NCBI RefSeq assembly: GCF_014779655.1
Contig: NZ_JACXYX010000001.1
Span: 248,001 to 312,000, forward strand
Reading direction: 5' to 3'
DNA: 64,000 nucleotides
From: Nocardioides ganghwensis
GTDB taxonomy: Bacteria > Actinomycetota > Actinomycetes > Propionibacteriales > Nocardioidaceae
This document shows, piece after piece, positions 9,359 through 16,946 of this stretch. A program made the translations under genes and the position numbers. Every line of letters begins with the position of its first letter. Positions within the stretch are counted from its first letter, which is position 1. Below the pieces are notes generated by a model. That model searched no databases. It was given only the letters and a program-made list of their open reading frames with translations, and had not been told where the DNA came from.

Positions 9359-9873
9359 CCCTCCACGCCATCACCGTCCTCGGCCACGACCGTCCCGGCA
9401 TCATCGCCGAGACCACCGGCAGGCTCGCCGGGCTGGGCCTCAACCTCGAGGACTCGACGATGACCCTCCTGCGCGGCCACTTCGCGATGATGCTGGTCTG
9501 CGAGGGCGCGACCCCGGACGCCGAGATCGAGGCGGCGCTCGCGCCGCTGACCGCCGACGGCAGCCTGACGGTCACGGTCCGCGAGGTCCCTGTCGAGGCT
9601 CCGGCACCGGCCGACGGCACCTCGTGGATCCTGTCGGTCCACGGCGGCGACCGCCCGGGCATCGTGTCGGCCGTCGTCGCGGTGATCGCCGGCGTCGGGG
9701 GCAACATCACCGACCTGACGACGCGGCTGGCCGGCGACCTCTACCTCCTCGTCGCCGAGGTCGACCTCCCGGCCGGCGTCGACGTCTCCGCGGTCGAGCG
9801 CGCCCTGACGGCCGTCGCCGCGGACCTCGGCGTGGGCGTGACCCTGCGCGCCGCCGAGACCGACGAGCTCTGA
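9355..9873 (+). CDS. Double ACT-domain protein, GcvR-like
   Basis: 172 residues with two ACT domains (about 1-80 and 90-168). Both begin with the ligand-binding pattern DRPGI followed by a helix (HDRPGIIAETTGRLAG and GDRPGIVSAVVAVIAG). Tandem ACT proteins without a catalytic domain are amino-acid sensors; the best known is GcvR, which controls the glycine cleavage regulon. The ligand here is unknown. GTG overlaps the stop of the glycosylase gene. Its place just before deformylase suggests co-expression rather than a shared pathway. Confidence 0.82.
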   Translation: MTLHAITVLGHDRPGIIAETTGRLAGLGLNLEDSTMTLLRGHFAMMLVCEGATPDAEIEAALAPLTADGSLTVTVREVPVEAPAPADGTSWILSVHGGDRPGIVSAVVAVIAGVGGNITDLTTRLAGDLYLLVAEVDLPAGVDVSAVERALTAVAADLGVGVTLRAAETDEL

Positions 9874-9884
9874 GCGCCGGTCCG

Positions 9885-10442
9885 ATGAGCGTGAACCCCC
9901 GGGTCCTGGCGTGGACCGAGACCGACCTCGGCGTGGCCGGGACGCTGCGCGAGGTCGTACGCGCCCCCGCCGCCGTGCTGTCCACGGTCGGCGCGGCCGT
10001 CGACCCCACCTCGCCCGACGTCGTACGGCTCGCCGCCGACCTCGTCGCCACGATGCGCGTCTCCCCGGGCTGCGTCGGCCTCGCCGCGCCGCAGGTCGGG
10101 GTGGGGGCGAAGGTCTTCTGCGTGGACGTGTCGGAGCACCCCAAGACCCGCGACCACCACGGCACCTTCGTGCTGTGCAACGCCGAGGTCGTCTCCGGCA
10201 GCCGCAACGAGAAGGCTCGCGAGGGCTGCATGTCCGTCCCCGACCTCACCGGTGACGTGCGGCGCCCGAGCCGCATCGTCGTCCGCGGCCAGCTCCCCGG
10301 CAGCGGCGAGGAGGTCGAGCTCGAGGCCGAGGCCTTCGAGGCGCGGGCGCTCCAGCACGAGATCGACCACTGCGACGGCCTGCTGTTCCTCGACCGCACG
10401 GCGGGCGCCCATGCCGTCTACGCTCGCAGGACGTACCTGTGA
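9885..10442 (+). CDS. def: Peptide deformylase
   Basis: 185 residues; ATG at 9885. It removes the formyl group from the N-terminal methionine of nascent proteins. All three family motifs are present: GLAAPQVG (motif I), EGCMSVP with the metal-binding Cys (motif II), and QHEIDHCDG with the two metal-binding His and catalytic Glu (motif III). The N-terminus is longer than in E. coli deformylase, as usual in actinobacteria. It is the last gene of the run that starts at enolase and is followed within 20 bases by a tRNA gene. Confidence 0.96.
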   Translation: MSVNPRVLAWTETDLGVAGTLREVVRAPAAVLSTVGAAVDPTSPDVVRLAADLVATMRVSPGCVGLAAPQVGVGAKVFCVDVSEHPKTRDHHGTFVLCNAEVVSGSRNEKAREGCMSVPDLTGDVRRPSRIVVRGQLPGSGEEVELEAEAFEARALQHEIDHCDGLLFLDRTAGAHAVYARRTYL

Positions 10443-10461
10443 CCTGCCCGCCAGGTCGTCA

Positions 10462-10535
10462 GCCCCGGTATCCCAACCGGTAGAGGAAGCGGTCTTAAAA
10501 ACCGCACAGTCTGGGTTCGAACCCCAGCCGGGGCA
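10462..10535 (+). tRNA. tRNA with anticodon UAA (Leu, UUA codon), class I shape
   Basis: A 74-base cloverleaf. Acceptor stem GCCCCGG/CCGGGGC is perfect; the discriminator base is A and CCA is not encoded. The D arm has a 3-bp stem (TCC/GGA) and the GG of the D loop. The anticodon arm is GCGGT-CTTAAAA-ACCGC, placing TAA at 10496-10498. The T arm is CTGGG-TTCGAAC-CCCAG. The variable loop is only ACAGT, whereas leucine tRNAs normally have a long variable arm. By anticodon it reads UUA, a very rare codon in this genome type. Confidence 0.9.
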
Positions 10536-10550
10536 CGGGTCGGCGGACCG

Positions 10551-11012
10551 TCAGCCGAACTTCACGAAGGCGCGCAGGGAGCCGTCGTCGAGGTCGCGGA
10601 TCTCGGCGAAGCCGAGGGACTGGTAGAACGCGCGCTGGCCGGGCTCGTCGTCGGTCAGCAGCACCTGCTGCCTCACGGCGTCGAACGGGGCGAGGGCCTC
10701 GGCGACGAGGCGCTTGCCCACACCCTGTCCCTGCTCCTCGGGCCGGACCAGGACGTCCTGGAGGTAGGCCACCGTCGCGCCGTCGCTGACGACCCGCGCG
10801 AGACCGACCAGGCGCCCCTCCTTGCGCGCCGTGACGACGTGGGACGAGCCCTGCATCGCCCGCTCGAGGGTCGGGAGGTCGCGGGTGTAGGCCACCCAGC
10901 CCACCGCGTCGTACAGGTCTGCCAGCTCGTCGCGTCCGGGGATCGCGCCTGAGGAGATGTCCGTGGAGATGTCGGTGGAGATGTGGGTGGAGATGTCGGT
11001 GGTCACGCGCAC
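10551..11012 (-). CDS. GNAT family N-acetyltransferase
   Basis: About 153 residues from a GTG at 11012 (a second GTG at 11006 is equally possible). The acetyl-CoA binding motif A is clear: VLVRPEEQGQGVGKRLV. The C-terminus has the QRAFYQSLGFAEI motif B. The substrate cannot be inferred. The first 20 residues are an unusual run of Ile-Ser-Thr-Asp/His units encoded by a 12-bp tandem repeat, ahead of the first helix of the GNAT fold. The gene converges on the tRNA and is divergent from the Bax-inhibitor-type gene. Confidence 0.82.
   Translation of the reverse strand: MRVTTDISTHISTDISTDISSGAIPGRDELADLYDAVGWVAYTRDLPTLERAMQGSSHVVTARKEGRLVGLARVVSDGATVAYLQDVLVRPEEQGQGVGKRLVAEALAPFDAVRQQVLLTDDEPGQRAFYQSLGFAEIRDLDDGSLRAFVKFG
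10954..11001 (+). repeat. 12-bp tandem repeat, four units
   Basis: Four consecutive units of GAGATGTSSGTG (10954, 10966, 10978, 10990) with one or two substitutions. On the coding (minus) strand they encode the repeated tetrapeptide ISTD/ISTH at the N-terminus of the GNAT protein. Unit length is a multiple of three, so copy-number change would keep the frame. Confidence 0.85.
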
Positions 11013-11129
11013 AGTGTGGTCAGCGGTCGGGGGCGGCGCGACCGGTTTGACGGACGAGCGGCCCCCGGTCCTCCCCACGGACAACCTGAGAAGTTGCTGT
11101 GACGGGAACAGCGCCCGCCCCGCGCACGT

Positions 11130-11156
11130 TTGAACAGGTGTTCCCCCGGCTAGAGT
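11130..11156 (+). promoter_or_regulatory. Candidate promoter with a LexA-like core upstream of the Bax-inhibitor-type gene
   Basis: TTGAAC (11130-11135) and TAGAGT (11151-11156) are spaced by 15 bases. Between and over them lies GAAC-AGGT-GTTC (11132-11143), a perfect inverted repeat with the spacing of the Gram-positive LexA operator, though its outer bases do not match the actinobacterial TCGAAC...GTTCGA form. From memory it resembles the mycobacterial recA operator core. Confidence 0.4.
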
Positions 11157-11198
11157 GGGGGAGACGCACACGGGCGCCGTCACCGCGACGGCGCCGAC

Positions 11199-11217
11199 CC
11201 CCCGGAACCTCCGGGGG
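11199..11217 (+). other. Leader hairpin just before the ribosome binding site
   Basis: An 8-bp perfect stem CCCCCGGA/TCCGGGGG with a 3-base loop ends 20 bases before the ATG of the Bax-inhibitor-type gene and 6 bases before its AAGGAGA site. No T-run follows, so it is more likely a leader structure or mRNA stabiliser than a terminator. Confidence 0.45.
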
Positions 11218-11236
11218 CGGCCTCCAAGGAGAGACC

Positions 11237-12088
11237 ATGAAGAGCAACAACCCCGTTTTCGCCCGTTCCGAGGAGTTCAACCGCGCCTCGTCGAACGCCT
11301 ACGGCAACCAGACCTACCCCGCGGGCGGCGCCGGCTACCCCGGCTACGGCGAGCCCGGGACCGACCCGTCCCAGTGGGGCACCGGTGCGCCCGGCCAGGT
11401 CGACCAGAGCCGGATGACCGTCGACTCGGTGGTCCAGAAGACCGCGATCTCGATCGCACTCGTCTTCGCCGCCGCGTTCGCCACCTGGTGGTACGTCGGT
11501 GACGTCAGCAGCAACGCCGACCTGGGCCAGATCGGCATGCTCGCGATGCTCGGTGCCGGCGGCGCGTTCCTGCTGTCGCTGGTGAACTCGTTCAAGCGCG
11601 TCATCAGCCCCGCGCTGGTGCTGGCCTTCGCCGTCGCCGAGGGTGTCGCGCTGGGCGCGATCAGCAAGCTGTTCGAGGCCCAGTACCCCGGCATCGTGAT
11701 GAGCGCCGTGCTCGGCACCTTCGCCGCCTTCGCTGGCACGCTCGCCGCCTACAAGGTCCTCGACATCAAGGTCGGCGACAAGTTCCGCCGCGGCGTCGTG
11801 GCCGGCATGTTCGGCATGGTGGGCCTGGGCCTGCTCTCGATCGTGCTCGGCTTCTTCGGCATCGACACCGGCCTCTACGGCAACGGCAGCCTGGGCTTCA
11901 TCTTCGCCCTCGCCGGCCTCGTGCTGGGCATCTTCATGCTGATCCTCGACTTCGACTTCGTGGAGAACGGCGTCGCCGCCGGGCTCCCGGAGCGCGAGTC
12001 GTGGCGCGCGGCCTTCGGCCTGACCGTCAGCCTGGTCTGGATCTACACCAACCTGCTCCGGATCCTCGCGATCCTGCGTGGCGACTGA
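11237..12088 (+). CDS. Bax inhibitor-1/YccA family membrane protein
   Basis: 283 residues. ATG at 11237 is preceded by AAGGAGAGACC. Residues 1-65 are a soluble Gly/Tyr/Asn-rich tail. Seven membrane segments follow, ending with the family signature in the last helices: ILDFDFVENGVAAGLPERESW, which holds conserved acidic residues, and WIYTNLLRIL. Relatives act as proton-sensitive calcium leak channels or interact with membrane proteases. The long N-terminal tail is the usual actinobacterial variant. A strong hairpin terminator follows the stop by 28 bases, so it is monocistronic. Confidence 0.88.
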   Translation: MKSNNPVFARSEEFNRASSNAYGNQTYPAGGAGYPGYGEPGTDPSQWGTGAPGQVDQSRMTVDSVVQKTAISIALVFAAAFATWWYVGDVSSNADLGQIGMLAMLGAGGAFLLSLVNSFKRVISPALVLAFAVAEGVALGAISKLFEAQYPGIVMSAVLGTFAAFAGTLAAYKVLDIKVGDKFRRGVVAGMFGMVGLGLLSIVLGFFGIDTGLYGNGSLGFIFALAGLVLGIFMLILDFDFVENGVAAGLPERESWRAAFGLTVSLVWIYTNLLRILAILRGD

Positions 12089-12116
12089 GCTGCTGGTCAT
12101 CACCTGAACGACACTG

Positions 12117-12147
12117 CGGCCCGCCCGAGCTCAGCTCGGGCGGGCCG
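12117..12147. terminator. Strong hairpin terminator
   Basis: CGGCCCGCCCGAGCT and its exact complement AGCTCGGGCGGGCCG, 15 bases each, are separated by one base; the practical stem is about 13 bp. It lies between the convergent Bax-inhibitor-type and SGNH hydrolase genes and can serve both. Confidence 0.8.
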
Positions 12148-12162
12148 TGTCGTGTCCGCTGC

Positions 12163-13212
12163 TCACCGCTGGGTGGGGACGGGGTCGAGCCCGTCGTCCG
12201 GGTCCTGCTCCTCGTGCTCGTCCGGCGACTCGGCCTCGGTGGACGGGCGGCGCCGGCGGTGGCGCAGCTCGACCCAGCGACCGCGCAGGCCGCGCTGGTT
12301 GCCGCCGACCTCGGTGCCGTCGACCTCGGTGCCGGGCGTACGGGCCGCGCGGACGGCCGCGGCCGCGACCGGCAGGATCCCCTCGCGTCGGCGGGGCTCG
12401 GGCAGGGCCTCGTCCTCGGGCAGCAGGTCGAGCGCGGCCAGGCAGGACGGGATCAACACCGACGCGAGCTGCTTGTAGCCGTCGGCCGACGGGTGGAAGC
12501 GGTCGGGGCCGAACAGCACCGCCGGCGCGGCGTCGAACTCGGGGCCGAGGATGTCGCCGAGCGAGACCGAACGCCCGCCGTTCTCCACGACGGTGATCGT
12601 CTGGGCCGCCGCGAGCCGGCGCGACCACTCGCGCGCCACCTGCTTGAGCGGCGGCGGGATCGGCCGGATGGTGCCGAGGTCGGGGCAGGTGCCGACCACG
12701 ACGGCGACGCCCGCCTCGCGCAGGCGGCGTACGCCCTCGGCGAGGTGCCGCACCGAGGCGGAGGGCAGCACGGTGTGGGTGACGTCGTTGGCGCCGATCA
12801 GCACGACGGCGAGGTCGGGGTGGGTGCCGAGGGCGGCGTCGACCTGCTCGGCCAGGGCGCTCGACTGCGCGCCGACCACCGCGAACGAGCGCAGGTGCAC
12901 CCGGCGGTCGGCCTGGGCCGCCACGCCCGTGGCGAGGTGGGCGCCGGTGGTGTCCTCGACGCGGTCCACGCCGTAGCCCGCGGCGCTGGAGTCACCCAGC
13001 AGCGCGATGCGGATCGCGGGTCCCGGACGGCCGCGGCCGTACCAGCCCGTCGCGTTGGGCGGGCGACCGTCGCCGACGACGCCGATGACCTTCCGGGCGA
13101 ACTTCGCCTCGGCCACCAGCACCCCGTACAGGCCGGCGCCGAGCACGGACAGGCCGCCGCCACCCAGGGCCGCGGCCGATGCCAGCTTGCGTGCTGCTCC
13201 TGTTGCCCCCAC
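12163..13212 (-). CDS. SGNH/GDSL-family hydrolase
   Basis: 349 residues; GTG start at 13212, six bases after a TAGGCT -10 box. The N-terminus is a signal/anchor helix (about 8-36). The SGNH blocks follow: LLGDSSAAGYG (nucleophile Ser), VVGAQSS with block II Gly, LIGANDVTH (block III Asn) and DRFHPSADGY (block V Asp and His). It is therefore an esterase or lipase-like enzyme facing outside. The C-terminal 70 residues are disordered and acidic. It is divergent from cystathionine beta-synthase, the arrangement I recall for M. tuberculosis Rv1075c and cbs. Confidence 0.88.
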   Translation of the reverse strand: MGATGAARKLASAAALGGGGLSVLGAGLYGVLVAEAKFARKVIGVVGDGRPPNATGWYGRGRPGPAIRIALLGDSSAAGYGVDRVEDTTGAHLATGVAAQADRRVHLRSFAVVGAQSSALAEQVDAALGTHPDLAVVLIGANDVTHTVLPSASVRHLAEGVRRLREAGVAVVVGTCPDLGTIRPIPPPLKQVAREWSRRLAAAQTITVVENGGRSVSLGDILGPEFDAAPAVLFGPDRFHPSADGYKQLASVLIPSCLAALDLLPEDEALPEPRRREGILPVAAAAVRAARTPGTEVDGTEVGGNQRGLRGRWVELRHRRRRPSTEAESPDEHEEQDPDDGLDPVPTQR

Positions 13213-13218
13213 GCCCCG

Positions 13219-13267
13219 AGCCTACTCAGACGGCGTTGCATGTTACGCAGCAGTAGACGGCTAGATT
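13219..13267. promoter_or_regulatory. Divergent leaderless promoters of SGNH hydrolase and cbs
   Basis: On the minus strand TAGGCT (13219-13224) lies six bases before the GTG of the SGNH gene. On the plus strand TAGATT (13262-13267) lies six bases before the GTG of cbs. Both placements put the expected transcription start at or next to the start codon. -35 elements are weak (TTGCAT at 13236-13241 is 20 bases from the plus-strand -10). Confidence 0.5.
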
Positions 13268-13273
13268 GGCCGG

Positions 13274-14668
13274 GTGCAGTACGTGAACTCCCTCCTCGAC
13301 CTGATCGGCAACACCCCGCTGGTCCGCCTCAGCCGGACGCTGGACCTCCCGGACGGATCCGGGGACGGACCGCTGGTCCTGGCGAAGGTCGAGTACCTCA
13401 ACCCCGGTGGCTCGGTGAAGGACCGCATCGCGAGCCGGATGATCGAGGCCGCCGAGGCCTCGGGCGAGCTCCAGCCCGGCGGCACGATCGTCGAGCCGAC
13501 GTCGGGCAACACGGGCGTCGGGCTGGCGATGGTGGCGCAGCAGAAGGGCTACAAGTGCGTCTTCGTGTGCCCCGACAAGGTCAGCGAGGACAAGCGCAAC
13601 GTCCTCAAGGCCTACGGCGCCGAGGTCGTGGTCTGCCCGACCGCCGTCGCGCCCGAGCACCCGGACTCCTACTACAACGTGAGCGACCGGCTCGCCTCCC
13701 AGCCGGGCGCCTGGAAGCCCGACCAGTACTCCAACCCCCACAACCCGCGCTCCCACTACGAGACCACCGGTCCGGAGATCTGGGCGCAGACCGACGGGAA
13801 GATCACCCACTTCGTCACGGGCATGGGCACCGGCGGCACGATCAGTGGTGTCGGTCGCTACCTCAAGGAGCAGAACCCCGACATCCAGGTCGTCGGCGCC
13901 GACCCGGCCGGCTCGGTCTACTCCGGCGGCACGGGGCGCCCCTACCTCGTCGAGGGCGTGGGCGAGGACTTCTGGCCCGAGACCTACGACCGCAGCGTCG
14001 CCGACCGCGTCATCGAGGTCTCCGACGCCGACTCCTTCGCCTTCACCCGCCGCCTCGCGCGCGAGGAGGCGATGCTGGTCGGCGGCTCCGCCGGCATGGC
14101 GGCCTTCGCCGCGCGCACCCTCGCCCACGAGCTCGCGGCCGAGGGGCGTACGGACGCGGTGGTCGTGGTCCTGCTGCCCGACTCCGGGCGCGGCTACCTC
14201 ACCAAGGTGTTCAACGACGACTGGCTAGGCCAGTACGGCTTCGCGACCGGGGCCCCGAGCGACCAGCGCACGGTCGGCGAGGTGCTGCGCGGCAAGTCCG
14301 GCCAGCTGCCCGACCTGGTGCACACCCACCCGAGTGAGACCATCGCGGAGGCGGTGCACATCTTCCAGGAGTACGGCGTCAGCCAGATGCCGGTCGTCCG
14401 GGCCGAGCCGCCGATCGTGGCCGCGGAGGTCGCGGGCTCGGTGTCGGTGTCGACCCTGCTCGACGCGCTGTACGCCGGCACGGCGAAGCTCAACGACCCC
14501 GTCGAGGACCACATGTCCGCCGCGCTGCCGACCATCGGGTCCACCGAGGCCGCCGCCGACGCGGTCCGACTGCTGGAGAAGGCCGACGCGGTGCTTGTCC
14601 ACGAGGACGGCAAGCCCATCGGTGTGCTCACCCGGCAGGACCTCCTGACGTTCGTGGCCAAGTCGTGA
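13274..14668 (+). CDS. cbs: Cystathionine beta-synthase
   Basis: 464 residues. It is a fold-type II PLP enzyme joining serine (or O-acetylserine) and homocysteine into cystathionine, the first step of reverse transsulfuration. K49 in NPGGSVKDR is the PLP lysine. TSGNTG and GTGGTISG bind the substrate carboxylate and PLP phosphate. The C-terminal 130 residues carry paired CBS domains (ending PIGVLTRQDLLTFV), which separate it from plain cysteine synthase. The gene for the partner enzyme, cystathionine gamma-synthase/lyase, lies at 39057. The start follows a leaderless -10 box. The next gene overlaps by GTGA. Confidence 0.93.
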   Translation: MQYVNSLLDLIGNTPLVRLSRTLDLPDGSGDGPLVLAKVEYLNPGGSVKDRIASRMIEAAEASGELQPGGTIVEPTSGNTGVGLAMVAQQKGYKCVFVCPDKVSEDKRNVLKAYGAEVVVCPTAVAPEHPDSYYNVSDRLASQPGAWKPDQYSNPHNPRSHYETTGPEIWAQTDGKITHFVTGMGTGGTISGVGRYLKEQNPDIQVVGADPAGSVYSGGTGRPYLVEGVGEDFWPETYDRSVADRVIEVSDADSFAFTRRLAREEAMLVGGSAGMAAFAARTLAHELAAEGRTDAVVVVLLPDSGRGYLTKVFNDDWLGQYGFATGAPSDQRTVGEVLRGKSGQLPDLVHTHPSETIAEAVHIFQEYGVSQMPVVRAEPPIVAAEVAGSVSVSTLLDALYAGTAKLNDPVEDHMSAALPTIGSTEAAADAVRLLEKADAVLVHEDGKPIGVLTRQDLLTFVAKS

Positions 14669-15105
14669 CGCGCGCCGCCCGGGCCCTCGCGGCCCTCACC
14701 TGCACCGGCCTGCTCGCCGGCCTGCTCGGCGCCTGCGGCGACGACCTCAACACCGACACCTCGCCGGTCGAGGTCGAGGTGGGCGAGGCGTTCTCCTGGA
14801 ACTCCTTCGCCGTCGAGGAGGGCTGGGAGCTCAACCCGGTCGAGCGCTCGGCCGGTGCCGACGAGGTGACCACCCCCGAGGTGAAGGGGACGATCACCAA
14901 CCGGTCCGAGGAGGAGCGGGCGGCGATCTTCGAGATGGTCTTCTCCGCCGACGGCTCGCCGGTCGCGACCCTCAGCTGCTCCGCCGCCAAGATGGTCGAG
15001 GACCAGTCGCAGCAGCTCGTCTGCCCCGGCCTGAGCGCCACCATGCCCGAGGACTACGACGCCGTCGTGGTGCAGGAGCTCAGGCGGGACACGACGCCCA
15101 GCTGA
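14665..15105 (+). CDS. Small lipoprotein of unknown function
   Basis: 146 residues; GTG overlaps the cbs stop. The N-terminus is a typical lipoprotein signal: basic MTRAARA, a hydrophobic core and the lipobox LLGAC near residue 24. The mature part is acidic and has two further cysteines (CSAAKM and CPGLS) that could form a disulfide outside the cell. I do not recognise the family; the predicted strands suggest a small beta-sandwich like DUF4352-type domains. Translational coupling to cbs is seen, a functional link is not. Confidence 0.75.
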   Translation: MTRAARALAALTCTGLLAGLLGACGDDLNTDTSPVEVEVGEAFSWNSFAVEEGWELNPVERSAGADEVTTPEVKGTITNRSEEERAAIFEMVFSADGSPVATLSCSAAKMVEDQSQQLVCPGLSATMPEDYDAVVVQELRRDTTPS

Positions 15106-15117
15106 CGGGCGTTCGTC

Positions 15118-15897
15118 ATGGCGGACCTGTCCCTCGAGGTCGTCCTCTTCCTCGTCCTCGCGGCCCTGGTGGCCGGCTTCGTCGACGCCGTCGTCGGTGG
15201 CGGCGGGTTGGTGCAGCTCCCGGCCCTGCTGGTCGGCCTGCCCGGTGCGTCGGTGGTGCAGATCGCGGCGACCAACAAGCTGGCGTCGTTCTGCGGCACC
15301 TCCATCAGCGCCGCGACGTACGTCCGACGGATCCGCCCGGACCCGCGCACCTTCCTGCCCCTGATGCTCGCCGCCGCCATCGGGTCGGCCGGCGGCGCGC
15401 TGGTCGCCTCGCTGCTCCCGCGCAGCGCGTTCGACCCGATCATCCTGGCGGTGCTGGTCCTGGTCGGCGGGTACGTCTGGTTCAGACCGAGCGTGGGTGA
15501 GCTCACGAGCCTCCGCTTCCAGGGCGGGCAGCACCTCACCGCGGTCGTCCTGACCGGCCTGACGATCGGCTTCTACGACGGGGCGATCGGGCCGGGGACG
15601 GGCTCGTTCCTCGTGTTCGCGCTCGTCGGCCTGCTCGGCTACAACTTCCTGGAGGCCTCGGCCAAGGCCAAGCTGGCCAACTGGGCGACCAACCTGGCCG
15701 CGCTCGTCGTCTTCGTGCCGCAGGGGGCGGTGCTCTGGCAGCTGGCCCTGCCGATGGCGGCGGCCAACATCACCGGCGGCTACCTCGGGGCGAGGCTGGC
15801 GATGGCGCGCGGCGCCCGCTTCGTCCGGGCGTTCTTCCTCGTCGTCGTGTCCGGCTTCGTCGTGCGGATCGGCGGGGACCTGCTCGGCTGGTGGTGA
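15118..15897 (+). CDS. TSUP family (TauE/SafE) membrane transporter
   Basis: 259 residues, eight or so membrane segments. Two homologous halves are visible; each carries the family pattern of a glycine/aspartate-rich first helix (GFVDAVVGGGGLVQLPALL in the first, GFYDGAIGPGTGSFLVFAL in the second). TSUP proteins export sulfite, sulfoacetate or related organosulfur anions. Proximity to cbs fits a sulfur role, but the substrate is not shown. ATG at 15118, 12 bases after the lipoprotein gene. Confidence 0.85.
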   Translation: MADLSLEVVLFLVLAALVAGFVDAVVGGGGLVQLPALLVGLPGASVVQIAATNKLASFCGTSISAATYVRRIRPDPRTFLPLMLAAAIGSAGGALVASLLPRSAFDPIILAVLVLVGGYVWFRPSVGELTSLRFQGGQHLTAVVLTGLTIGFYDGAIGPGTGSFLVFALVGLLGYNFLEASAKAKLANWATNLAALVVFVPQGAVLWQLALPMAAANITGGYLGARLAMARGARFVRAFFLVVVSGFVVRIGGDLLGWW

Positions 15898-15920
15898 CCG
15901 GCGCGCGCTCACCCAGGCGG

Positions 15921-15926
15921 TAGCCT
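15921..15926 (+). promoter_or_regulatory. -10 box of a leaderless promoter (YihY-family gene)
   Basis: TAGCCT lies six bases before the GTG at 15933. No ribosome binding site is present in the interval. Confidence 0.5.
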
Positions 15927-15932
15927 CCCCTC

Positions 15933-16946
15933 GTGGGAGCCGTGGGGTCAGTCGACGCGTTCCAGCGGCGCCACCCGGTGCTCGGATTCCCCCTCGCGGT
16001 GGTCTACAAGTACTTCGACGACCAAGGTCCCTACCTCGCGGCGGCGCTGACCTACTACGCCTTCATCGCGATCTTCCCGCTGATGCTGCTCGGCACCTCG
16101 ATCCTCGGCATCATCCTGCGCGGCGAGCCCAACTGGCAGGAGTCGATCCTGGACTCCGCGCTCGCCCAGTTCCCGATCATCGGCGACGAGCTCGGTCGAC
16201 CGGAGGGCCTCCAGGGTTCGTTCGCCGGTGTCGCGGTCGGTGGCCTCGCCGCCCTCTACGGCGCACTGGGGCTCGGTCAGGCGCTGCAGAACACCCAGCA
16301 CGTCGCGTGGTCCGTCCCGCGCAACAGCCGCCCCAACCCCTTCTACGCCCGGGTCAAGACGCTGCTGCTGCTCCTGACCGCGGGGCTGTCGCTGCTCGCC
16401 GTCACGATCGTCTCCACCATCGCCAGCACCACCGACGTGTTCACCGAGGTCATCGGCGACGGGCTCAAGGCCCTGCTGCCGGTGCTGACCGTGCTCGTGG
16501 TCGGCACCGGGCTGACCTACCTCTTCCGCTTCGCAGCGACCGGCCAGCACTCGTTCTGGCGTGCCGCGCCCGGCGGGTTCACCCTCGCCGTGCTGTGGCA
16601 GGTGCTCCAGATCGGCGGTGCCGCCTACGTCGACCGGGTGCTGGTCAACACCTCGTCGATGACCAAGACCTTCGGCCTGGTCCTCGGCCTGATCGGCTTC
16701 CTCTGGATCGGCGCCGTGATGGCGGTGCTCGCGACCGAGGTCAACGTGGTGCTCGCGCGCCGGCTGTGGCCGCGCGCGCTGCTGACGCCGTTCACCGACA
16801 ACGTGCAGCTGACCGACGCCGACCGCGAGGCGTACGCCCTCTATGCCCGGATGCAGCGGCACAAGGGCTTCGAGAAGGTGGTCGTGCGCTGGGAGCCGGG
16901 ACCGGCCGAGCGGGAGCCCGACGAGCCGTCCGACAGGCCGGCATGA
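15933..16946 (+). CDS. YihY/BrkB family inner-membrane protein
   Basis: 337 residues with six predicted membrane segments. The first shows the family hallmark (YFDDQGPYLAAALTYYAFIAIFPLML), followed by helices near 90-110, 140-165, 180-200, 215-235 and 245-270. Members were once annotated as RNase BN, which is wrong. Their role is unknown, with suggested transport or resistance functions. The C-terminal 70 residues are cytoplasmic and charged. The stop overlaps the ATG of the following IMPACT-family gene. Confidence 0.88.
   Translation: MGAVGSVDAFQRRHPVLGFPLAVVYKYFDDQGPYLAAALTYYAFIAIFPLMLLGTSILGIILRGEPNWQESILDSALAQFPIIGDELGRPEGLQGSFAGVAVGGLAALYGALGLGQALQNTQHVAWSVPRNSRPNPFYARVKTLLLLLTAGLSLLAVTIVSTIASTTDVFTEVIGDGLKALLPVLTVLVVGTGLTYLFRFAATGQHSFWRAAPGGFTLAVLWQVLQIGGAAYVDRVLVNTSSMTKTFGLVLGLIGFLWIGAVMAVLATEVNVVLARRLWPRALLTPFTDNVQLTDADREAYALYARMQRHKGFEKVVVRWEPGPAEREPDEPSDRPA

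Noticed and set aside
13236..13267. TTGCAT/TAGATT as a normally spaced promoter for cbs
   Set aside because: The spacer is 20 bases; only the -10 is supported.
13274..14668. Cysteine synthase
   Set aside because: The catalytic domain is similar, but the C-terminal paired CBS domains and place beside an SGNH hydrolase favour cystathionine beta-synthase.
15933..16946. Ribonuclease BN as the product of the YihY-family gene
   Set aside because: The name is a historical misassignment; the protein is a polytopic membrane protein without nuclease motifs.
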